Of a stretch of DNA of 64,000 nucleotides, positions 15,916 to 24,404 are shown piece by piece (position 1 is the stretch's first letter; every line of letters starts with the position of its first letter). The position numbers were made by a program, and so were the translations under genes. The DNA is taken from NCBI RefSeq assembly GCF_003412465.1, contig NZ_QTJV01000010.1:62001-126000 (forward strand), in the 5' to 3' direction. The notes under the pieces are model-generated. The model was given only the letters and a program-made list of their open reading frames with translations. It searched no databases and was not told where the DNA came from. This DNA comes from Chitinophaga silvisoli. Lineage in GTDB: Bacteria; Bacteroidota; Bacteroidia; Chitinophagales; Chitinophagaceae.

Positions 15916-18900
15916 TTACTCTGTAATATAGTTGTCTCCGAAGAACTTCTTATATCCCTCCAGGTCTTTCCTGGTATTCATGAGGATGAAGTTGTCCCTT
16001 GAAATGATAAACATCGTGTAATCCGAAGGCCGCATTTCCGGCAGGATCTTCTGCGCTCCCAGCCTGATCTCGTCATAGTAGTCCAGCGCCCGGTCCTCAT
16101 TCTGGAAGAGCCTGAATATCAGCAACACTTCCGTCTGACTCATTACATAACTGCCTACCTGGATCTTCAGGTCAGGGTGGTGCTCCTTATTGTATTTGGT
16201 AAACTGATCTACAGATTTATCTACCGCCGCCTTTGTCAGTTTATTGAATGACATGACTACAAAATGAGGGGCATCGGCCACCAGTTTGTAAATCACTTTT
16301 GTCTTCATCGGCGGTGGCAATGGCGTAATTTTCAGTTTCGCATTGTCAGCAGCCAGTTTGATAGAATCGGCAGTCGCTGTTTTCACCTGTGCCTCATTCA
16401 GCTCAGGATGTGGGCGCTGCCATGGGTAGATCATTGTCACATCCTCGTCCAGCAGCGGTGCTTCCGGTTTCTTTTCCAGTTCCAGCATGGAGAGGTATAC
16501 GACCAGTGCCGGACGGTTATCCAGGGCTTCCAGCAGTTCTTTGGACTTGGCATAGACCGCATCGTCATTCTGGTACTTATTCATGACCGTTGTAATCACC
16601 TGTTTACCAAATTCGCAGGTATCCATCTTCGCAATAATCATCGCCTCCAGCAGGTCGAATTTCGGCTGCATGAAGTTGAGGCCAAAGGTCGTATCAGCTT
16701 CCTTCTTCATGCGCAGTGCCGTCTCGTAGTTACAATCCAGGTAAGCACCATATACATGCTCATACGCGGCAGAGATCTCTTGTTTCCTGCCGATATTCTC
16801 ATCTTTCAGGCCGCCGAAACGGATTATGCTGGCAAACTTTGAATCGCTGTAGCTGCTCATGATCTGCTGGCGGTAGGTATTAGCTAAAGCAGTATGGTTC
16901 AGTTTATTATGCCAGATATACAGGGAGTAGATCACCTCAGTTTTGTTCGGGTGATGTGGATATCTGTTCAATAAAGTATCGTAAGTTTCAATACCGAGGT
17001 CTAAATTATCCAGGCCGTCGCTATACAGTTTACCCAGGTCATAGAAGGCTTCTTCTGCAATGATATTGGATTTCAATAAATCATCCGGGTTCAGTGGCAG
17101 GTTGGCGGCCAGGCTTTCGGCAGTGGTGCTGTCTGCCGGAGTCGCTTTCTTCCTGGGCTGACCATCAGGGCTGATAGGATTACCATTTTCATCCAGCGGC
17201 TCTGTATTTTCTTTCACAACAGCGATACCGTTCTGGCTACGTCGCCAGTTATCAGTATTGCCCCGATTTCCCCATTTACGCTTAAACTCCTGGAAACCAG
17301 ATGACTTGCTGGCAGTATTATAGAAGTACCAGTCACCCTGATCTGATTTTTGTCCTGTCTTGGGATTGATGCCGTTGTTTGCAAAAGGATTGTTGGTATT
17401 CGTACTGTTCATCGCTTCGGCAAGGGCTGCCACTGAATCAGCTTTCGCCTTCTTTGCCTTTTCTTCCGCATCTTTACGGATCTGCACCGCCAGTTTCGTT
17501 AAGAAGATTTTCCGGTCGCTCTCCGGCATAGCAGCTATGCGCTGTAAGCTGTCCTGCAGCTGGATAGCCTCTATTTTCACCGCTACATCTGTCAATACCC
17601 TTTTACGTTTGTTCACCACGGCAGAGTCCTGGAATTCAGGGGGCATTACGGCGGCGGTACTGTCGTAGAAGCTCTTGGCAGAGCGATAGGTACGCTGTTC
17701 ATAATAGATGTCGGCAATCATTTTGTAGCTGAGTGCCTTTTGCATGGTGTTGGGGCTGAGGGCACCTGCTTTCAGTGACTGACGCAGGTATCCAAGTGCC
17801 GCTTCCTTATCTGTAGGTGCTACCAGCTGCGCCATGGTATAATAAATCGCATCGCGGAAGTTCTGGTATTTTTCTTTCTTCGCCATCTTCGCCAGGGTAG
17901 CAAGGCTTTGTTCCAGGGAACCGCCCGGCATGGTGGCTTTCAGCTTGTTGATCGCAATCCTTGCCTGGAATTCCATCATCTCATCCGGCTTGGTTTTGAT
18001 CACATGGTAATACATGGCGATGGCAGAATCCGGCTTGTTATAATTGGTATATAACTGGCCAAGGATGTAAGCCATACGGGCTTTTTCATCCCTGTTACCC
18101 TTCTTGCGCTCTGCAATTTGCAGGGGTTCAATGGCTTCCTGGAATTTACCCTGTTTGTACAGGCTATAGGCTTTTACTTCAGCCAGTTCACCATCCAGTC
18201 GCTTCGGGAAGTAAGGATCCTGATCCAGTACATTGATGATAGAGCGTGCTTCGTCATAATTATTTTCTTCGATCCTGGTCTTTGCATTCCATACAAAGGC
18301 ATCGTTCCTCGCGTAGGTATGCTTGAACCAGCCGATAGGTGGTTTGCGCTTTTCGCGGGATGCAATGCTGATCTGGTCTTTTTCGACAGAACCCACCACA
18401 GATTTATACTCGTTCTTCTTTTTAGGAAGGTAAGTGGTATTAATGAAGTTGAAAGTACGGCTGGCCTTATCCCATTCCCCCTGGAAGAAGTAGGCCTTCC
18501 CAATCAGCAGGTAGCTGTCATCCATCCATTTACTGCGTGGGTCATGAATCTGGATATTGATAGATGCTTTTTCAATCACAGAGTCAAGGTCACCTTTACT
18601 GATGCCCTGGTTCGCTGCGCTGTAAGGATAGAAGGGTAGGAGGTAGTTATAGTTGTCCTGTCCGGTACGGCTTACATTGTGCGTCACAAGGCGCAGTTTC
18701 TTTTTCGCATTGAAGTAATAGTTGTAACGCGAAATAGTATTTTGTACCAGTTTCCGTTTAATAGTCCATTTCTTCTTAGCCAGGTCTTCTGAGGGTGGAC
18801 GCCTGTCATCGGGCTTAGGCCCCAGTGGTCTTTGGATAGTCTTGGTCTGAGACTGTGACTGTGGATTCCGGGAGGTAGTGCGCGAATTCACATTCGTGCT

Positions 18901-19005
18901 ATCCCTGCGCTGAGCCTGAGCTTTTTGCAGACTAGATACGCATATGAGGACTAATACCAGGCCGGTGTATGATATATGTTTATAAAATGATCTGCAAATA
19001 TTCAT
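15916..19005 (-). CDS. sprE: Type IX secretion system protein SprE/PorW, TPR-rich
   Basis: Large exported protein (1029 residues) that matches SprE/PorW, a component needed for T9SS secretion and gliding in Bacteroidota. It has an N-terminal signal segment (about 12-31, ends KAQAQ) and then the family start (KRKLVQNTISRYNYYFNAKK). Many TPR-like helices run through the middle (for example KAYFFQGEWDKASRTFNFI). A Lys/Ala-rich stretch and disordered linkers surround residues 500-640, and a second TPR set contains TYDTLLNRYPHHPNKTEVIY. The C-terminal 120 residues repeat an APHFVVMSFN-type module. The family is often described as a lipoprotein, but no clear lipobox Cys is visible here (VLICVSS is weak). 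Confidence 0.85.
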   Translation of the reverse strand: MNICRSFYKHISYTGLVLVLICVSSLQKAQAQRRDSTNVNSRTTSRNPQSQSQTKTIQRPLGPKPDDRRPPSEDLAKKKWTIKRKLVQNTISRYNYYFNAKKKLRLVTHNVSRTGQDNYNYLLPFYPYSAANQGISKGDLDSVIEKASINIQIHDPRSKWMDDSYLLIGKAYFFQGEWDKASRTFNFINTTYLPKKKNEYKSVVGSVEKDQISIASREKRKPPIGWFKHTYARNDAFVWNAKTRIEENNYDEARSIINVLDQDPYFPKRLDGELAEVKAYSLYKQGKFQEAIEPLQIAERKKGNRDEKARMAYILGQLYTNYNKPDSAIAMYYHVIKTKPDEMMEFQARIAINKLKATMPGGSLEQSLATLAKMAKKEKYQNFRDAIYYTMAQLVAPTDKEAALGYLRQSLKAGALSPNTMQKALSYKMIADIYYEQRTYRSAKSFYDSTAAVMPPEFQDSAVVNKRKRVLTDVAVKIEAIQLQDSLQRIAAMPESDRKIFLTKLAVQIRKDAEEKAKKAKADSVAALAEAMNSTNTNNPFANNGINPKTGQKSDQGDWYFYNTASKSSGFQEFKRKWGNRGNTDNWRRSQNGIAVVKENTEPLDENGNPISPDGQPRKKATPADSTTAESLAANLPLNPDDLLKSNIIAEEAFYDLGKLYSDGLDNLDLGIETYDTLLNRYPHHPNKTEVIYSLYIWHNKLNHTALANTYRQQIMSSYSDSKFASIIRFGGLKDENIGRKQEISAAYEHVYGAYLDCNYETALRMKKEADTTFGLNFMQPKFDLLEAMIIAKMDTCEFGKQVITTVMNKYQNDDAVYAKSKELLEALDNRPALVVYLSMLELEKKPEAPLLDEDVTMIYPWQRPHPELNEAQVKTATADSIKLAADNAKLKITPLPPPMKTKVIYKLVADAPHFVVMSFNKLTKAAVDKSVDQFTKYNKEHHPDLKIQVGSYVMSQTEVLLIFRLFQNEDRALDYYDEIRLGAQKILPEMRPSDYTMFIISRDNFILMNTRKDLEGYKKFFGDNYITE

Positions 19006-19268
19006 GGATGCCAGGGTGTATAGGCTGAACTATATATAACTAAGATGTTAGGAATTTTATTTTTAAAGATAGGATAATTATTTTTTATAGGGATTCACGC
19101 GAAGCCCGGTAGTCATTTTGAATGAATAAGTTACCAAACCTTTCTTCAGGGAGCTCGACCTTTACTCCCTGAATTCCGGCAAATTGCAATTTTTTGCATA
19201 GTAAATAATATAAATGTTTAACTTTAGCCGGTTGATTATCAGAAATTATATCAAGTTCTATTGCGGAT

Positions 19269-19673
19269 ATGGCTAACAAGCGCGATAAAAAAGGCAGAAA
19301 TGTGGGACGGGTGGGCAACAAATACCGTCTGGTGATTATGAATGACAATACCTATGAAGAGGTAACATCTTTCAAACTCTCACGGATGAGCGTTTATGTG
19401 GCCTTAAGCACATTGTTCGTATTACTGGTAACCATTACCGTAGCCACAGTCGTATTTACGCCTTTACGTTATTATATTCCGGGTTATGGAGATCTGAAAC
19501 AGCGTCGTGAGTTTATCAGGCTCAAGATGCGCACAGACTCGTTGGAGACTGCTATCAATGCGCGTGATAAATACCTGGACGATATCAAGCAGGTGATCGG
19601 TGGGGACTTTTCAACCAGCAAGCTGGATACTACCACCATAAAAGTGCCTAAAGTAGATAACAGTACTTATTAA
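19269..19673 (+). CDS. Membrane-anchored protein resembling the N-terminus of M23 envelope peptidases
   Basis: A 134-residue protein: a basic N-terminus (MANKRDKKGR), a KYRLVIMNDNTYEEVTSF strand region, one membrane helix (about 45-67), the PLRYYIPGYGD motif and a short coiled coil. To my reading this is the pattern of the cytoplasmic/membrane N-terminal part of Bacteroidota M23 peptidases, often next to bactofilin genes, but the LytM catalytic domain is absent: it stops at a TAA 134 codons in, with no continuation in nearby frames. It might scaffold the neighbouring bactofilin. The function is not proven. Confidence 0.6.
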   Translation: MANKRDKKGRNVGRVGNKYRLVIMNDNTYEEVTSFKLSRMSVYVALSTLFVLLVTITVATVVFTPLRYYIPGYGDLKQRREFIRLKMRTDSLETAINARDKYLDDIKQVIGGDFSTSKLDTTTIKVPKVDNSTY

Positions 19674-19839
19674 AGTAGAAGACTAAAAAATTAGGGCATC
19701 CTTATACGCTATGGGACACTACAACCGTTAGGGAAAAATGTGAATAACTTCTTAAACGATGTGATTTGCAGGCACTAGTAAAACGCAAATAAATAATACT
19801 ATCTTACAATCAGTTAAAAGCTGAAAAACCTAAAATCCT

Positions 19840-20286
19840 ATGTTTAGCAACAACAACCGCAACACAAGAAGCGAGAGCAAAACAGTAATGCCTACTTCCA
19901 ATGTAAACATTATTGGCAGTGGAACCACTATTCAGGGAGACATCGTATGCGAAGGGGACATCCGCATCGACGGTCAGGTAAAAGGGCTGGTTTCTACAAA
20001 AGCTAAGATCGTAGTAGGACCAGAAGGAGAAATCATTGGTGATCTCGTTTGCAACAGTGCAGACATTATCGGGAAAGTAACAGGTATCATCAAAGTAGAA
20101 GACCTGCTGTTCCTGAAAGGTAATGCACTGGTAAAAGGAGACGTTTACACCTCTCATTTTGAAATGGAACCAACTGCTAAGTTCAATGGCCGTTGTTACA
20201 TGGAGCCAGAAGAGGTAGCAGCTGCTAACCAGAAAGAAAAGCATGGAAAATCCGTTGCAACCGAAAAAGTCCTCCAGGAAGCCTAA
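19840..20286 (+). CDS. Bactofilin (polymer-forming cytoskeletal protein)
   Basis: A 148-residue bactofilin. A disordered N-terminus is followed by a right-handed beta-helix core (about 23-125) built from short repeats such as GSGTTIQGDIVCEGDIRIDG, KIVVGPEGEIIGDLVC and ALVKGDVYT. Bactofilins polymerise without nucleotide and organise cell-wall enzymes. The end of the gene overlaps the start of the next ORF by 44 nt. The upstream gene encodes a membrane protein that could recruit it. Confidence 0.93.
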   Translation: MFSNNNRNTRSESKTVMPTSNVNIIGSGTTIQGDIVCEGDIRIDGQVKGLVSTKAKIVVGPEGEIIGDLVCNSADIIGKVTGIIKVEDLLFLKGNALVKGDVYTSHFEMEPTAKFNGRCYMEPEEVAAANQKEKHGKSVATEKVLQEA

Positions 20287-20473
20287 TCAGCTTTATCGCT
20301 ACGCTGGACTTGCATTTCAGATGATGGCCTCCCTTGGATTGGCCGTGTTTGCCGGTTATAAACTTGACCAGCGAACAGGATGGCGTATTCCTGTTTTCAT
20401 GATCATTTTTTCTTTACTGGCATTAGCGGTAATTTTGTGGCAAATCATCAAAGATACCCGCAGGAATGACTGA
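20243..20473 (+). CDS. AtpZ/AtpI-like small membrane protein
   Basis: A 76-residue protein with a basic N-terminus and two membrane helices (about 23-41 and 48-68). The signature LAFQMMASLGLAVFAGYKLDQ is typical of the AtpZ family encoded at the head of ATP synthase operons and proposed to handle Mg2+/Ca2+ or help assemble the ring. Its ATG lies 44 nt inside the end of the bactofilin gene, so translational coupling is likely. No ATP synthase genes follow within the window. Confidence 0.85.
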   Translation: MENPLQPKKSSRKPNQLYRYAGLAFQMMASLGLAVFAGYKLDQRTGWRIPVFMIIFSLLALAVILWQIIKDTRRND

Positions 20474-20852
20474 CAGGTTTTACTATAGGCTTATCGGCCT
20501 TTTTATCATATTGAATGGCGCGCTTATTTATTTCAATGCCCGGTTGCTGGAGAAAGGGGTACATCAGCATGTACTGCTCATAGGCAACCTGGCGTTAGCC
20601 GCTATTACCGGACTCTCTTACAGCATGAACCGCAAAGGCATCCAATCTGCCGACAACAACGCCTTCGTGCGCAGGGTTTATGCTTCTACTCTTAGCAAAA
20701 TGATGCTATGCCTGGTGGGTATTACAGTCTATGTAGTACTGAACCGCGCCCATACCAGCAAAGAGACTATTTTTATACTCATGTTCCTGTATGTAGTCTA
20801 TACGGTCATTGAAACCCTTAGCCTGCAACAGCTGACCAAAAGAAAAAAATAA
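20466..20852 (+). CDS. Four-helix membrane protein, AtpI-like position
   Basis: A 128-residue integral membrane protein with four hydrophobic segments (about 8-24, 33-50, 72-92 and 96-116). It overlaps the end of the AtpZ-like gene by 8 nt. Bacteroidota genomes often carry such a protein between AtpZ and AtpB, and its size suggests an AtpI-like role, but no motif proves this. The next gene (SprT-like) starts 5 nt later, so all are probably one transcript. Confidence 0.7.
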   Translation: MTDRFYYRLIGLFIILNGALIYFNARLLEKGVHQHVLLIGNLALAAITGLSYSMNRKGIQSADNNAFVRRVYASTLSKMMLCLVGITVYVVLNRAHTSKETIFILMFLYVVYTVIETLSLQQLTKRKK

Positions 20853-20857
20853 AGGTC

Positions 20858-21478
20858 GTGAAACAGGAACATCCTTTACAGGCACTCGCAGCTTACCTGC
20901 CCGAAGGTACCTTTGAGCAGGTACTTGCCTATATCCAGGAATTTAAGGTCCACCTGACCATTACCCGCGAAAGAGCCAGTATCCTTGGCGACTATCGCCA
21001 TCCCGACTCCCGGGGCGGCCATCGCATCAGCATCAATGGCAACCTGAACAAGTACGCATTTCTTATCACTTTATTGCATGAAATGGCTCACCTGACTACC
21101 TTTAATTTGTATAGTAACAGGGTGCCCTCGCATGGGAAAGAGTGGAAGAACCAGTTTTCAAATATCCTGAAGCAGTTCGTAGGCAAAGGGTACTTGCCAC
21201 CAGATGTGGAGGCGGCGCTGAGACAGAGTATCCAGAATCCTGCTGCCAGCTCGTGTGCGGATGATAACCTGATGCGGGTGCTGACCAGGTATGACCGCCG
21301 TAAGGAGAATCATTACCTGGTAGAGCAGTTGCCGCTGGATCAATTGTTCAAAACAAAGGATGGAAGAATATTCCGGAAAGGTGAAAAAGTAAGAAAACGC
21401 TACCGTTGTGAAGAAGTAGCTACCAAAAGAATGTATCTGTTTAGCCCTGTATACGAAGTGGAAGTCATCGCTGCCTAG
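20858..21478 (+). CDS. SprT-like zinc metalloprotease domain protein
   Basis: A 206-residue SprT-family protein. The zinc-binding HEMAH motif is at His74/Glu75/His78, followed by PSHGKEWKNQF, the usual third-ligand region. The C-terminal part has basic residues and FRKGEKVRKRYRCEE, reminiscent of the zinc-ribbon half although only one Cys is seen there. The start is GTG at 20858, preceded by AAAGG and 5 nt after the previous stop. It may act on DNA-protein crosslinks or be a general protease; this is inferred from the family. Confidence 0.85.
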   Translation: MKQEHPLQALAAYLPEGTFEQVLAYIQEFKVHLTITRERASILGDYRHPDSRGGHRISINGNLNKYAFLITLLHEMAHLTTFNLYSNRVPSHGKEWKNQFSNILKQFVGKGYLPPDVEAALRQSIQNPAASSCADDNLMRVLTRYDRRKENHYLVEQLPLDQLFKTKDGRIFRKGEKVRKRYRCEEVATKRMYLFSPVYEVEVIAA

Positions 21479-22473
21479 CGCACCACCATCATCCTGCCCT
21501 CGTACTCTCTTTCTCTTTTTTCAATTTTTTCTTTCCTGTAAATGATGAACGCATGCTCATGTGCTTCCAGCAGATCATCGTATGGTCCGCGGGCAGAGAT
21601 GAGTTTTACAAATACAGGCGCTGTTTCAATAGTGATGAACAGAATAGTAATAAACCAGTTTGCCCATCTTACCGGCGTACTTTTTTCTGTCAGATGTCCC
21701 AGGGCATCCAGCTGAGATGCAAGACCATCAATGTGTGTCCTGTCAAGCTGCGCAAGGGTGGCTTTGAAAGTAGAGTCGATCCCCGCCAGTTCTTTTCTTT
21801 TGCCGGCAATGAGCGCACCGTTTTCAAGCGTGACCCTTTGCAGGGCAATTTCCGCACTGTCAGCATCTGCTTTCTTGGCTTTGTAAATAGGACCAAGGTT
21901 TTTCACTTTTGAACCACCCGTGCCATCTGCTTCTTCCCGGGCAATTTTCTGTAGGGTATCCCGGCGCAGGGCCTGCGTTTGGATGCCTTTTTCCAGCAAT
22001 GTAATTTCTCCGTTCAGCTCATTCATGCGATGTTGATAACGGGAGAGGACATTCTCTTCCTGGGTTTTGAACACCTGCTGTTCCATGATAATGAGTTCCT
22101 GGCGGATCTCTTTTCCGAAAACCTGTAACTCCAGTGGCTTTGATATCACGATGGCAATCAGGATCGCAAGTACAATTCTGGGTAGTGCAATTAAAAATTC
22201 ACTACTGAACTTGTTGCGCTTTTTCATGCCTGATACAATGTACCTGTCCAGGTTAAAGATCATGAGTCCCCAGATAGCGCCGAATAATAAAGTAGACCAT
22301 AACTGACCGAATACACACCAGAGAGCATAGCCTCCGGAAAAGGCTGCCAGTAAACCGGTGAAGAAAATAGTTGCTCCAATACCCCCATACTTGTTGGTTT
22401 CTGTAGGTGCACGCCGGAGTAAAGGCACATGTGCCCCTGAGCAGAACAGGAAGAAATCGCCGATGCGCTTCAT
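21475..22473 (-). CDS. DUF4407 domain membrane protein
   Basis: A 332-residue protein with the DUF4407 start (MKRIGDFFLFCSGAHVPLL). Three hydrophobic segments follow (about 32-50, 58-76 and 93-115), then a long coiled-coil region (about 125-255, ETQEENVLSRYQHRMNELNG and others), a fourth membrane segment (about 270-292, FITILFITIETAPVFVKLI) and a charged tail. The ATG at 22473 is chosen over an upstream TTG (22611) because it matches the family's N-terminus. The function is unknown. The 3' end overlaps the convergent SprT-like gene by 4 nt. Confidence 0.85.
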   Translation of the reverse strand: MKRIGDFFLFCSGAHVPLLRRAPTETNKYGGIGATIFFTGLLAAFSGGYALWCVFGQLWSTLLFGAIWGLMIFNLDRYIVSGMKKRNKFSSEFLIALPRIVLAILIAIVISKPLELQVFGKEIRQELIIMEQQVFKTQEENVLSRYQHRMNELNGEITLLEKGIQTQALRRDTLQKIAREEADGTGGSKVKNLGPIYKAKKADADSAEIALQRVTLENGALIAGKRKELAGIDSTFKATLAQLDRTHIDGLASQLDALGHLTEKSTPVRWANWFITILFITIETAPVFVKLISARGPYDDLLEAHEHAFIIYRKEKIEKREREYEGRMMVVR

Positions 22474-22603
22474 TGTTTTGACTGAGTTTAATAGTAATAA
22501 ATGATGCTTTACCTGTGGGGTTTCAGGTAATATGAGGATGGATAATGAAGGTAGGGGTTTTGTGGAGGCAAAAATAGAAATTGTGATGATTGTGCCAAAA
22601 AAT

Positions 22604-22759
22604 GTGATCACTGTATGCTTTTAGGCTCCCGCGAGATCATGGGGGGGAAATTGTAATGGGATGATCACCGTGTGCCTTTAGGCTTCCTGCGCGACCATGG
22701 GAAGTTGAAATTGTAATGGAATGATCACCGTGTGCCTTTAGGCTCCCCGCGCGACCATG
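22604..22759. repeat. Three tandem copies of a roughly 60-bp unit
   Basis: Copies start at 22604 (58 bp), 22662 (60 bp) and 22722 (38 bp, truncated). Each begins TGATCAC and contains GTGCCTTTAGGCT-like and GCGCGACCATG-like blocks. They fill the spacer between DUF4407 and the sucC terminator region. Confidence 0.85.
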
Positions 22760-22764
22760 CTAGC

Positions 22765-22800
22765 AAAATAAAAGCCGGCCCTTCGGCCAGCTTTTATTTT
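22765..22800. terminator. Hairpin before the nested palindrome
   Basis: 16-bp stem with one mismatch (22765-22780 with 22785-22800), CTTC loop, AAAATAAAAG and CTTTTATTTT ends. It can terminate in both directions. Confidence 0.7.
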
Positions 22801-22803
22801 GGG

Positions 22804-22911
22804 GCGTAATTATAGAAATGACTAATAGCAATGGTCTATAGTGAAAAAAGCCCCTGGTTTTTACCAGAGGCTTTCTTCGCTATTGCTATTTAGTCATTTC
22901 TATAATTACGC
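22804..22911. repeat. Nested palindrome: 29-bp outer stem around the sucC terminator
   Basis: The outer arms 22804-22832 and 22882-22911 pair over 29 bp with a single bulged base. Inside is a 12-position hairpin with one mismatch (22847-22858 with 22863-22874, TTTT loop) whose minus-strand reading ends in a T run, the expected sucC terminator. The right outer arm contains the last codon and stop of sucC. Confidence 0.85.
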
Positions 22912-24120
22912 GCTCACCGCCTTGTTCACCAGCGCAGCCGCTTCGCTCAGCAGGATAGCAGACTGTACTGTCAAACCGCTCTCTTCGATCAGTTTCTTAG
23001 CTTCTTCAGCATTAGTACCCTGCAGACGAACGATGATAGGAACAGTGATGTTACCAATTGATTTGTAAGCATCGATTACACCCTGTGCAACACGATCACA
23101 ACGAACGATACCACCGAAGATATTGATCAGGATCGCTTTTACCTTAGGATCTTTCAGGATGATACGGAAACCTGCTTCTACAGTAGTTGCATTTGCAGTA
23201 CCTCCTACGTCCAGGAAGTTTGCAGGCTCACCACCACTCAGCTTGATCATATCCATAGTCGCCATAGCCAGACCAGCACCATTCACCATACAACCTACGT
23301 TACCATCCAGTTTCACAAAGTTCAGGTTGTATTTACCTGCTTCTACTTCAGTAGGATCTTCTTCAGAAATATCACGCAGTGCTTCCAGATCAGCATGACG
23401 CATCAGTGCGTTGTCATCCAGGTTCAGTTTACAGTCAACCGCAATGATTTTCTCATCGCTGGTTTTGAACAGCGGGTTGATTTCCAGCATGCTCGCATCC
23501 AGACCTACATAAGCATTGTACAGGTTAGTTACAAACTTCACCATGTTTTTGAATGCTTCACCGCTCAGACCGAAGTTGAAAGCGATCTTTCTTGCCTGGA
23601 AACCTTGCAGGGTCATGTTAGGCTGTACCCACTCCTTGAAGATTTTCTCAGGAGTTTTGTGAGCAACCTCTTCAATGTCCATACCACCTTCAGTGGAGTA
23701 CATGATTACGTTCTGACCTTTTGCACGATCCAGCAGGATTGAAAGGTATAATTCTTTAACGGGGTTAGGACCAGGATAATACACGTCCTGAGCCACCAGT
23801 ACTTTATTTACCAGTTTGCCGGCCTCACCGGTCTGGATGGTTACCAGTACGCCGCCAAGGATGTTTCCGGCAATTGTTTTTACGTCTTCCGCATTTTTAC
23901 CAACAGCTACACCACGCTGCTCTTTACCACGAATGGTACCTTTACCACGTCCACCGGCATGTATCTGTGCCTTTACCACTGCAAACTCATTACCATACTG
24001 TACCTTCAATTGTTTGTACGCTTCAGCCGCCGCTTCCGGAGTATCAACCGGAATCCCTTCCTGTACCGGAACATTGTATTTCTTCAACAGTTCTTTAGCC
24101 TGGTATTCATGTAAGTTCAT
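22906..24120 (-). CDS. sucC: Succinate-CoA ligase, beta subunit
   Basis: ADP-forming succinyl-CoA synthetase beta chain (404 residues), which forms ATP from succinyl-CoA in the TCA cycle together with an alpha subunit (sucD) not present here. It has an ATP-grasp N-terminal half (MNLHEYQAKELLKKYNVPV, AQIHAGGRGKG) and the metal-binding DASMLEINPL segment. The C-terminal CoA-ligase half has NGAGLAMATMDMIKLSGG, FLDVGGTA and the LINIFGGIVRCD loop. Length and motifs are normal. Monocistronic, ending in the nested palindrome. Confidence 0.97.
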   Translation of the reverse strand: MNLHEYQAKELLKKYNVPVQEGIPVDTPEAAAEAYKQLKVQYGNEFAVVKAQIHAGGRGKGTIRGKEQRGVAVGKNAEDVKTIAGNILGGVLVTIQTGEAGKLVNKVLVAQDVYYPGPNPVKELYLSILLDRAKGQNVIMYSTEGGMDIEEVAHKTPEKIFKEWVQPNMTLQGFQARKIAFNFGLSGEAFKNMVKFVTNLYNAYVGLDASMLEINPLFKTSDEKIIAVDCKLNLDDNALMRHADLEALRDISEEDPTEVEAGKYNLNFVKLDGNVGCMVNGAGLAMATMDMIKLSGGEPANFLDVGGTANATTVEAGFRIILKDPKVKAILINIFGGIVRCDRVAQGVIDAYKSIGNITVPIIVRLQGTNAEEAKKLIEESGLTVQSAILLSEAAALVNKAVSA

Positions 24121-24194
24121 CTGATAAAAATTTGCCGCTAAAATAGGGCATTATGATTTAAATATAAAACCCTAGTGTTTTGTGAATTTAAAAA

Positions 24195-24202
24195 TAACTT
24201 TG
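24195..24202 (+). promoter_or_regulatory. Possible -7 element in the sucC-punA spacer
   Basis: TAACTTTG fits TAnnTTTG, but it lies 203 nt before punA. A near-match TACCTTTA near 24349 is closer and may be the real one. Nothing else was recognised in the 284-bp spacer. Confidence 0.3.
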
Positions 24203-24404
24203 CGCAACCCTGTCGAAAAGGTAACCGTCAGCATAAAACACCGCAGTGTGCCTGACAGTGATCTCTGACTACCGTCAGCTGACAATGCACGATTCGTTGG
24301 ATATCATGTAGTTATTCATTATGTGGCCCAGTTTCAAAATGACCGCTACCTTTAAAAAAACATGACAGGGATCAGCACCATAAAACTATAATTATTTTCA
24401 AAAA

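Noticed and set aside
22474-22611. Extended N-terminus of the DUF4407 protein from a TTG
   Set aside because: The family's characteristic start (MKRIGDFFLFCSG) is at 22473; the extension overlaps the tandem repeats.
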